Positions 1 to 5,359 of a stretch of 7,081 nucleotides of DNA are shown in pieces. The position numbers and the translations under genes were made by a program. The first letter of the stretch is position 1. Each line of letters opens with the position of its first letter. The notes beneath the pieces were generated by a model. The model made no database searches and had not been told where the DNA came from. It worked only from the letters and a program-made list of their open reading frames with translations. Source of the stretch: Bacteroidota bacterium (GTDB lineage Bacteria; Bacteroidota; Bacteroidia; B-17B0; Aurantibacillaceae); assembly GCA_947449125.1 (NCBI GenBank), contig CANFQR010000069.1:1-7081 (forward strand). Direction: 5' to 3'.

Positions 1-412
1 CTATGGCCTCTATTGCAGAAAAATAGCGATTAACAATATGTTTATTTGGCAATACGCCAATTTGTTTAAAATACACCGCCAAAAACTTCTTGAAATGTAA
101 TTTATCAAATGAATAACTTTTAACGTTTAATTTATTTTTTAGTCGTAAGCTTCTTAAGTTATGGTGTAAATCTATAATCACATCAAATTGTTCATCACGT
201 AATTGATCATAAATTTCAGACACATCATCTTTAAATGTATGCAACTTATCAATATTAGGATTATAACTTAAAATACTTTTAAAAGCCTCTTTTGTTACAA
301 AATGAATCTGAGTTTGTGTAAGTTGTTGTTTGGCACACCTTATTATAGGCGTTGTTAAAACAATATCTCCAATAGAACTGAAACGAATTATGAGTAGTTT
401 ATTTAATTGCAC
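1..412 (-). CDS. Glycosyltransferase family 9 (heptosyltransferase-like), N-terminal part
   Basis: The visible 137 residues are the N-terminal Rossmann half of a GT9 enzyme; the gene continues past the left edge. Family members (WaaC/WaaF type) transfer heptose or related sugars from nucleotide-sugars to LPS core or other envelope glycans at the cytoplasmic face of the inner membrane. Residues 10-22 read RFSSIGDIVLTTP, the hallmark first strand and loop, with Asp16 matching the catalytic-base position of WaaC. A second recognisable element is DVIIDLHHNLRS around residues 79-90. The start is GTG at 412-410: an in-frame stop lies at 427-425, no ATG lies between, and GTG places the motif at the usual distance from the N-terminus. 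This start is 2 nt after the stop of the upstream permease, so the two are probably co-transcribed and translationally coupled. The acceptor sugar cannot be told from this fragment. Confidence 0.9.
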   Translation of the reverse strand, partial: MQLNKLLIIRFSSIGDIVLTTPIIRCAKQQLTQTQIHFVTKEAFKSILSYNPNIDKLHTFKDDVSEIYDQLRDEQFDVIIDLHHNLRSLRLKNKLNVKSYSFDKLHFKKFLAVYFKQIGVLPNKHIVNRYFSAIEAI

Positions 413-414
413 AC

Positions 415-1317
415 TTAACTTAAATTAGTTTTAGTCAACTTTTTATCATGTAACTTTTTTAAATACGAATTTAAAAATATAGCTAGCAAAATAACAACCA
501 CGCCTACATAAAAGGAAAAATTTAACTCCTTGTTTTCATTATAAAATAATATGGCCCAAATAATGCCGTAAACCGTTTCAAGATTTACTGTAAGCACTAT
601 GGTATAAGGACTAATATATTTTGAAAGATTTACAGAAGCAATAAATGGGAAAACAGTACAAACAAGGCTCAATACTAATATGCCAAATACCGATGAATTA
701 TCTAAAACAAAAAAATCAGTTTTAAAATTCCCATTAAAAAGTAAAAAAACAGTTAAACTTACAAGTGCAGCACCTAACTCATAAAAACTAATTATTCCTG
801 ATTTAAGCTTATGAGCTAATATGCCATTAAATACCCCAAACAAAGAGGATGTAAAAGCTGCTGCAATACCTAAAATTATTCCAAGCCAATACTGGGTTTC
901 AATCGAAAAAATTAAAGCAATTGCTGCAATAATAATAAAACCAATAATTAGCTCATAAATTCTTACCGGCCGCTTATATACCATTGGTTCTATGATTGAG
1001 CTAAATAAAGTTCCGGTGCTAAATGCTACCATTGTAACACTGATATTTGAAACTTTTATTGCGCCGTAAAAAAATAACCAGTGTAACATTATGATTACAC
1101 CAACACCACTCAATTGTAAAAATTGTTTGCTTGTGATTTTTAAATTTTGTTTTGTTACCATCAAATAAATAAACATGGCAAAAACGGTTACGGCAATTCT
1201 GAACCAAACCAATTGAAAAGCACCGGCATTTATAAAACGACCCAAAAGTGGCGTTAGGCCCCAAATAAATACAATTAAGTGAAGCAGCAAATAATGTTTA
1301 TTTTTAACTTTAATCAT
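415..1317 (-). CDS. EamA/DMT-family permease (drug/metabolite transporter superfamily)
   Basis: This 300-residue inner-membrane protein has the size and layout of a two-EamA-repeat transporter, with about ten hydrophobic segments (roughly residues 9-28, 34-54, 69-86, 92-112, 118-138, 143-163, 174-195, 208-226, 237-258 and 268-286). The first repeat opens with HLIVFIWGLTPLLGRF, a typical EamA first helix. The stretch 'VTMVAFSTGTLFSSIIEP' (94-111) and its counterpart 'YTIVLTVNLETVYG' (238-251) occupy equivalent positions in the two repeats, as expected for internal duplication. The C-terminal tail (286-300) is lysine-rich and should be cytosolic. Family members export or import amino acids, nucleotide-sugars or other metabolites; the substrate cannot be predicted. 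It heads a leftward unit with the GT9 gene, so a role in envelope precursor handling is possible but is only inferred from position. The ATG at 1317-1315 gives the expected N-terminus. Confidence 0.92.
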   Translation of the reverse strand: MIKVKNKHYLLLHLIVFIWGLTPLLGRFINAGAFQLVWFRIAVTVFAMFIYLMVTKQNLKITSKQFLQLSGVGVIIMLHWLFFYGAIKVSNISVTMVAFSTGTLFSSIIEPMVYKRPVRIYELIIGFIIIAAIALIFSIETQYWLGIILGIAAAFTSSLFGVFNGILAHKLKSGIISFYELGAALVSLTVFLLFNGNFKTDFFVLDNSSVFGILVLSLVCTVFPFIASVNLSKYISPYTIVLTVNLETVYGIIWAILFYNENKELNFSFYVGVVVILLAIFLNSYLKKLHDKKLTKTNLS

Positions 1318-1330
1318 TTATTAAGCCTTG

Positions 1331-1360
1331 CAAAGATAATTTAATGGAAATGATAAACAA
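1331..1360 (-). promoter_or_regulatory. Candidate Bacteroidota-type promoter for the leftward permease unit
   Basis: On the minus strand, TATCTTTG (1338-1331) matches the Bacteroidota -7 consensus TAnnTTTG exactly. A TTG (1360-1358) lies 19 nt upstream, where the TTTG -33 element belongs, preceded by A instead of T. Transcription would start around 1327-1324, giving a leader of only about 7-10 nt before the permease ATG. The -33 part and the upstream half of the spacer fall inside the first codons of the divergent desulfurase-like gene. The motif match is seen; promoter activity is inferred. Confidence 0.4.
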
Positions 1361-2429
1361 TTTAATTTATTTTGATAACAACACTACAACAAAAATTCAG
1401 CCTGAGGTTAGCCAGACAACAGGCTCTTCAATCGATTTAAATTATCCAATTGATAAAGCTGCAATAGAAAAAGCAACTGCCAAAATTGCCAAATTAATTA
1501 ATTGCGAAATAGAGGACATCATTTTTACATCCAGAGGAACTGAATCTGTAAAATTTGCTATTGAGGAAGTTTATAATGCATCTGTATCCAAAGGACATCA
1601 CATCATTACCTGTAAAACAGAACATGAATCTGTTTTAGATACATGTGAAGCATTAAAAAACAAAGGTGCAGAAATCACTTACCTATCCGTAGATAAAGAA
1701 GGCTTAATAAACCTTGACGAATTGCAAGCTGCCATAAAATCAACTACCATTTTAGTTTCAATTATGGCTGCCAACGGAGAAACAGGTGTAATTCAACAAA
1801 TAGAAAAAATAGCAGAACTATGCAACCATAAAAACATTATTTTTTTTAGTGACGGGTCGCAATTTGTCGGAAAAGAACGATGCGACGTAAACGAACTTGG
1901 TATTGATTTAATGTCTTTTAGCGCTCACAAATTTTACGGACCTAAACAAATTGGTGCTTTATATATTAACAGCAAAAACCCGATACTAAAGTCAATTAAC
2001 TTGAATCACATCACTAATGATTTAAACAATTTCTACAACAACACCATCAATAGTAAACTAATAATAGAATTTGGTGAAGCCGCAGAAATTTTCGAAAAAT
2101 CGTTTTGGGATATAGGCGCGCATGTTTCCAAACTGCGCAATTATTTTGAACACCAATTATTAGATATAGAAGGCTTACGAATTAATGGCAGCACAAAATA
2201 TAGATTATACAACACAAGTAACCTTACTTTTCCTGAAACAAAAAAAATAAATACCTTATTACAACAATTTATTTTCTCTGACTATACTTCAAACAAAACA
2301 AGAAGTGATGTATTGGGAGCAATGGGCTTAACCAAAAACGAAATTAAAAATTCGTATTGTTTTTCTTTCGGGAAAAACAATACACTTGACGAAGTGAAAT
2401 TAATTGTTGACATAATAAAAAAAATGTAG
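1344..2429 (+). CDS. Cysteine-desulfurase-like aminotransferase class V protein, catalytic Cys replaced
   Basis: This 361-residue fold-type I PLP protein aligns along its length with IscS/NifS desulfurases (about 400 residues) but is shorter near the N-terminus. Seen and matching the family: YFDNNTTT (9-16), FTSRGTES (61-68, usual FTSGATES), KTEH with PLP-stacking His94, Asn144, Asp170 and Gln173 that contact the cofactor, and SAHKFYGPK (193-201) with Schiff-base Lys196. Not matching: the position of the persulfide-forming Cys (Cys328 in E. coli IscS) is Tyr314 in SDYTSNK; the substrate-carboxylate Arg (IscS Arg356) is Cys339 in SYCFSFGK; the Gly-rich GGxQExxxRxGT stretch is eroded to FYNNT (230-234); and the NPSSxHxxG region is lost. 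PLP binding is likely, but classical desulfuration of cysteine is not. Another PLP reaction, a scaffold role or early decay are all open. There are no internal stops or frameshifts. Met3 (ATG at 1350) is an equally plausible start and gives a more typical N-terminus. No clear promoter is seen upstream. Confidence 0.85.
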   Translation: MEMINNLIYFDNNTTTKIQPEVSQTTGSSIDLNYPIDKAAIEKATAKIAKLINCEIEDIIFTSRGTESVKFAIEEVYNASVSKGHHIITCKTEHESVLDTCEALKNKGAEITYLSVDKEGLINLDELQAAIKSTTILVSIMAANGETGVIQQIEKIAELCNHKNIIFFSDGSQFVGKERCDVNELGIDLMSFSAHKFYGPKQIGALYINSKNPILKSINLNHITNDLNNFYNNTINSKLIIEFGEAAEIFEKSFWDIGAHVSKLRNYFEHQLLDIEGLRINGSTKYRLYNTSNLTFPETKKINTLLQQFIFSDYTSNKTRSDVLGAMGLTKNEIKNSYCFSFGKNNTLDEVKLIVDIIKKM

Positions 2430-2436
2430 CCAGTTG

Positions 2437-3195
2437 CTAATAAGCAGTCCAGCCACCATCGGCTACCAAAACAGAACCGTTAATAAAACTTGAATCGTTA
2501 CATGCCAAAAACAAAGCGGTATTGGCAATTTCAGCAGAGTCTCCCATTCTTGGCATACCAGCGCCACCTGAGGTACATCTCTCATAACCAAAGGCATTAG
2601 GCTTCATGCTTTTACCAATATTTGTATTAACTCCGCCTGGTGCAATTGCGTTACAACGAATACCACTTTTAGCATACATAAAGCCAATGTTTTTTGTTAA
2701 ACCAATTAATGCATGCTTCGAAGCCGTGTATGCAGCACCGGCCCTTGAACCATTTAATCCGCCAATAGAAGAAATATTTATAATAACACCGCCACCCTGC
2801 TTTAACATTATTGGAACAGCCAATCGACATGCAAAAAATGGACCGTCCAAATTTATTCCCATCACCTTATGCCACAAATCATTTGTAACTAAATCTACCG
2901 GATAAAAATCATCCATAACTCCTGCATTATTTACCAGTATGTCAATTGCACCAAAGGTATCCATAGTTAACTTTATAACTGAACTCACCTCATCTTCGTT
3001 TGCCACATTTGCTTTTATTTTCATAACAACTCCGCCTTTTTGGGTTATTTCATTAGTCAACTTTTCAAGAGAAGAGTCATTCACATCAACTGCTACAATT
3101 TTTGCTCCCTCATCAGAAAATAATTTTGAAATGGCCTCGCCCATACCAGAACCGGCACCTGTTATTATAACAACTTTATTCAGCAGTTTTTTCAT
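2437..3195 (-). CDS. Classical short-chain dehydrogenase/reductase (SDR family oxidoreductase)
   Basis: At 252 residues this is a full-length cytosolic classical SDR. The cofactor motif TGAGSGMG spans 12-19. Asp37 at the end of the second strand favours NAD(H) over NADP(H). NNAG lies at 89-92. The catalytic tetrad is complete: Asn115, Ser143, Tyr156 and Lys160 (YTASK). NAIAPGGVNT (182-191) is the usual loop after strand 6, and the C-terminus DGGWTAY follows the family pattern. It probably oxidises a secondary alcohol or reduces a ketone; members of this type include glucose-1-dehydrogenase-like and 3-oxoacyl-ACP-reductase-like enzymes, and the substrate cannot be assigned. The gene is convergent with the desulfurase-like gene, 7 nt apart, with no clear terminator hairpin between them, and is transcribed alone. 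By hand count several of its 60-nt lines reach 40-50% GC against about 25-32% in neighbouring genes, partly because of its Gly/Ala-rich content. Confidence 0.95.
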   Translation of the reverse strand: MKKLLNKVVIITGAGSGMGEAISKLFSDEGAKIVAVDVNDSSLEKLTNEITQKGGVVMKIKANVANEDEVSSVIKLTMDTFGAIDILVNNAGVMDDFYPVDLVTNDLWHKVMGINLDGPFFACRLAVPIMLKQGGGVIINISSIGGLNGSRAGAAYTASKHALIGLTKNIGFMYAKSGIRCNAIAPGGVNTNIGKSMKPNAFGYERCTSGGAGMPRMGDSAEIANTALFLACNDSSFINGSVLVADGGWTAY

Positions 3196-3254
3196 ACAAT
3201 AAAAATTATAACATCTAAGCTATCATTAATAAAAAAAAATATTCATGTCTAATG

Positions 3255-3270
3255 TCAGAAGACAATCTGA
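3255..3270. repeat. Short inverted repeat in the gap between the divergent SDR and nitroreductase genes
   Basis: TCAGA (3255-3259) and TCTGA (3266-3270) form a perfect 5-bp inverted repeat around the 6-nt loop AGACAA. It lies in the 198-nt gap (3196-3393) shared by the two divergent genes and could be an operator half-site pair. At this length it could also be chance. The rest of the gap is A/T-rich and I see no gene in it. Confidence 0.2.
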
Positions 3271-3352
3271 TTAATATCAATTTATGTTTATTAGATAAAA
3301 AACATCAAGTAATAGAGTGCTTAAAATCACATTAATTAAGGCATCATAAAAT

Positions 3353-3360
3353 TATTTTTG
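3353..3360 (+). promoter_or_regulatory. Candidate -7 box upstream of the nitroreductase unit
   Basis: TATTTTTG matches the Bacteroidota -7 consensus TAnnTTTG exactly, 33 nt before the nitroreductase start, which would give a leader of about 25-30 nt. No TTTG or TTG is found 19-21 nt upstream, so the promoter is only half supported. Confidence 0.28.
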
Positions 3361-3393
3361 TTTCATAAAAAAGATTAACTAAAACCTATAGAT

Positions 3394-4359
3394 ATGGAAA
3401 TGGAGTTATTAAAACCTGCAATCAAAAAAAATTTATTAGAAGAAAGTATTGATCATTTGCATCAACAAAGCTTAAACTGGCAGAATCAAATTGCATTTTG
3501 GAAAGATGAAAACAGATTTTTTAATGATTTGCTGAGCAATAAATTATTTCATAACGTAACTCCATTAGATAAAAAAATAATTAAAGACACATTAAATAAC
3601 ATTAGTCTAAATGATCTTGAAAAACTTCAAAAAGAAGTTACAGCGCATGAAAAGGCCTTGCATACACTACTGTTAAACAAAAATAAAAACGTTTACAATT
3701 ATCGTCATGTGCACAAAGAGCTAGATCATAAATTTAATGAACTAGAAAAACGAATTAAAGATTTAAAAACTGCAGTATTTGAATTAGTTAAAATTGTAAA
3801 CGCCAATTTTTTTGACAGCAACGAAACAATTCACACCATTTATGAACGACGATCAGTCAGAAAATTTAAAAATTACCCTATAGATAAATTACATATTCAA
3901 CAAATATTAAGAGCCGGGGCAATGGCACCTTCTGCTATGAACAGCCAATTATGCAAATTTTATGTTTTAACAAACAGCGAAAAAATAAAAAACTATTCAG
4001 AAGAAATAGCAAAAGTAGCTGCCAACATCCATCAATTTTCATTAAAAGATAAATTAAACAATACCGATCCAATATTTCATGATGCACCCGTAGTTATTTT
4101 TATTACCTCTCAAAAATTTAATGAATGGGCAGCCGTTGATGTTGGTTGCTGTGCGCAGAATATTATGTTAACGGCCAAATCGTTGGGATATGACTCTTGC
4201 CCTATTGGCCTAGCAAAATACATCGAAAACACAACCATTTACGACCAACTAAATATTCCGAAAGAAGAAAAAGTTGAAATAGCAATTGTTATGGGATATG
4301 GGGATGAAAAACCAATTGCTCAAGAAAGGAAAAAAAATTACATAACCTATTTAAATTAA
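3394..4359 (+). CDS. Nitroreductase-family flavoprotein with N-terminal helical/coiled-coil extension
   Basis: The 321-residue protein has two parts. Residues about 148-321 are a nitroreductase domain: YERRSVRKF (150-158) and APSAMNSQ (178-185, Asn183) are the FMN phosphate and ring contacts, AAVDVGCCAQN (246-256) with the following helix is the dimer-interface signature, and VMGYGDEKP (299-307) is the C-terminal Gly loop. Such enzymes are FMN dimers that use NAD(P)H to reduce nitro groups, quinones or other oxidised compounds, or dehydrogenate unusual substrates. Residues 1-140 are an addition not found in ordinary nitroreductases (about 170-220 residues): highly charged, predicted helical, with heptad-like stretches near 16-50 and 70-133. 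WQNQIAFWKDENRFF (29-43) resembles, from memory, stand-alone Bacteroidota coiled-coil proteins of unknown function. No signal peptide or membrane segment is seen. A second ATG two codons downstream (3400) is a possible start. The gene is followed after 4 nt by the JmjC/cupin gene. Confidence 0.9.
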   Translation: MEMELLKPAIKKNLLEESIDHLHQQSLNWQNQIAFWKDENRFFNDLLSNKLFHNVTPLDKKIIKDTLNNISLNDLEKLQKEVTAHEKALHTLLLNKNKNVYNYRHVHKELDHKFNELEKRIKDLKTAVFELVKIVNANFFDSNETIHTIYERRSVRKFKNYPIDKLHIQQILRAGAMAPSAMNSQLCKFYVLTNSEKIKNYSEEIAKVAANIHQFSLKDKLNNTDPIFHDAPVVIFITSQKFNEWAAVDVGCCAQNIMLTAKSLGYDSCPIGLAKYIENTTIYDQLNIPKEEKVEIAIVMGYGDEKPIAQERKKNYITYLN

Positions 4360-4363
4360 TTTA

Positions 4364-5263
4364 GTGGACTTAAGCCTTAAAATTGATAAAGTTGACAACA
4401 TCAGCAAAAAGGAATTCAAAAAAAAATATTTAATTCCACAAAAACCTGTTGTAATAAAAAGTATTGCAAATAATACAACCGCAGGAAAAAGCTGGTCTAT
4501 TAATTATTTTAAAGAAAATATGGGGAATGTAATGGTAGATGTTTTTGATAATAAGAACACAAAAAATGCTGCTTCTGCCTATACAAAACCTGACTTAAAA
4601 ATGAAATTTGGAGAGTTCTTGAATACCATATCAAAAAATGAAAACAATAACCTAAGAATATTTTTATTCGACCTTTTCAAATTAAATCCACAATTAAAAA
4701 AAGAATTTCCTTGCCCTAAATTAATGAGAGGTTTACTGCAAAACGTTGGTTTTATGTTTTTTGGTGGGCACGGAACTAAAGTAAGAATACATTACGATGT
4801 TGACATGACAAATGTATTGCACACACACTTTGGCGGTAAAAAAAGAGTTGTCTTAATTTCTCCTGAATATTCAAAATTATTATATCAATTACCACTAAAT
4901 ACTTATTCATTAATTGATTTAGATAATCCTGATTATGAAAAATATCCGGCACTAAAATTAATTAGAGGATACGAAGTAATTTTAGAACATGGTGATTCAT
5001 TATTTATGCCCGTAGCTTACTGGCACTATATGACGTATATAGACCCCAGTTTTTCAGTAAGTTACAGAAAAGCTACAATAAACTTTAAGAACATATTTAT
5101 CGCGTTTTTAAACATTGCTGTTTACATTCCTTTTGATAAGTTTTTAAATAGGATATCAAAAGGAAAATGGCTAAACTATAAAATAGAAATCGCTCAAAAA
5201 CGCGCAGAAAAACACATGAAAAAAAATTACCTATTAGATTTTGAGCATCCCTTAGGAATTTAA
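4364..5263 (+). CDS. Cupin-like JmjC-domain protein (cupin_8), probable Fe(II)/2-oxoglutarate oxygenase
   Basis: This 299-residue soluble protein resembles the FIH-like/cupin_8 group of JmjC hydroxylases. The N-terminal stretch KKEFKKKYLIPQKPVVIKS (15-33) is typical of the family. The metal-binding triad is complete: HYD (His143, Asp145) and His221 in YWHYM. Lys160 in GGKKRVVL is where FIH carries its 2-oxoglutarate-binding Lys. EHGDSLFMP (208-216) is the conserved turn before the distal His. The C-terminal helices (about 240-290) match the usual dimerisation tail. Family members hydroxylate protein side chains or small molecules; the substrate here is unknown. The start is GTG at 4364, 4 nt after the nitroreductase stop; no in-frame ATG occurs before residue 53, inside the conserved domain, and GTG keeps the whole N-terminal motif. 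The spacing implies translational coupling, so the product probably works alongside the nitroreductase. Confidence 0.88.
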   Translation: MDLSLKIDKVDNISKKEFKKKYLIPQKPVVIKSIANNTTAGKSWSINYFKENMGNVMVDVFDNKNTKNAASAYTKPDLKMKFGEFLNTISKNENNNLRIFLFDLFKLNPQLKKEFPCPKLMRGLLQNVGFMFFGGHGTKVRIHYDVDMTNVLHTHFGGKKRVVLISPEYSKLLYQLPLNTYSLIDLDNPDYEKYPALKLIRGYEVILEHGDSLFMPVAYWHYMTYIDPSFSVSYRKATINFKNIFIAFLNIAVYIPFDKFLNRISKGKWLNYKIEIAQKRAEKHMKKNYLLDFEHPLGI

Positions 5264-5290
5264 AAATAAAATAGGTCAATTTTATCAAAC

Positions 5291-5321
5291 ACTAAACGAG
5301 TGATTAAAATCATTAGTTTTT
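5291..5321 (+). terminator. Possible weak terminator or operator hairpin after the JmjC gene
   Basis: ACTAA (5291-5295) plus TGAT (5301-5304) can pair with ATCATTAGT (5309-5317), giving 9 bp with a 5-nt bulge and a TAAA loop. The 3' arm runs straight into a T5 run (5317-5321). The stem is AT-rich and weak, so partial attenuation or a protein-binding site are alternatives to termination. It lies 28 nt past the JmjC stop and 38 nt before the kinase start. Confidence 0.3.
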
Positions 5322-5343
5322 AAATTCAATAATAATACATTAG
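5313..5343 (+). promoter_or_regulatory. Weak candidate promoter for the histidine kinase
   Basis: TTAG (5313-5316), a 19-nt spacer and TACATTAG (5336-5343) each differ by one base from the Bacteroidota -33 (TTTG) and -7 (TAnnTTTG) elements. A start near 5350 would leave a leader of about 10 nt before the ATG at 5360. It overlaps the 3' arm of the preceding hairpin. In DNA this AT-rich, two near-matches may be chance. Confidence 0.2.
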
Positions 5344-5359
5344 GGCTTTATTTATTATA

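Noticed and set aside
1019..1264. Open frame on the minus strand inside the permease gene
   Set aside because: It overlaps the well-supported EamA frame, has Cys/Asn/Lys-rich low-quality content and no recognisable motif; a shadow frame.
1344..2429. Desulfurase-like gene as a frameshifted pseudogene
   Set aside because: The frame is continuous from start to stop, PLP-site residues are intact, and the departures from consensus are substitutions and small in-frame deletions, so it is kept as a gene.
2606..3202. Two plus-strand open frames opposite the SDR gene
   Set aside because: Both are antisense to a complete SDR with all catalytic residues; their proline- and threonine-rich translations show no domain.
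3248..3275. Nine-codon ORF (ATG TCT AAT ...) in the gap before the nitroreductase gene
   Set aside because: Too short, no ribosome-binding context and overlapping a short inverted repeat; chance is the simplest explanation.
3318..3343. Hairpin TGC-TTAA / TTAAGGCA upstream of the nitroreductase gene
   Set aside because: Seven or fewer AT-rich pairs with a bulge and an 11-nt loop, not distinguishable from chance in this composition.
5097..5288. Minus-strand 63-codon open frame with hydrophobic content at the end of the JmjC gene
   Set aside because: It is antisense to the conserved C-terminal helices of the JmjC protein and has no start context or family resemblance.
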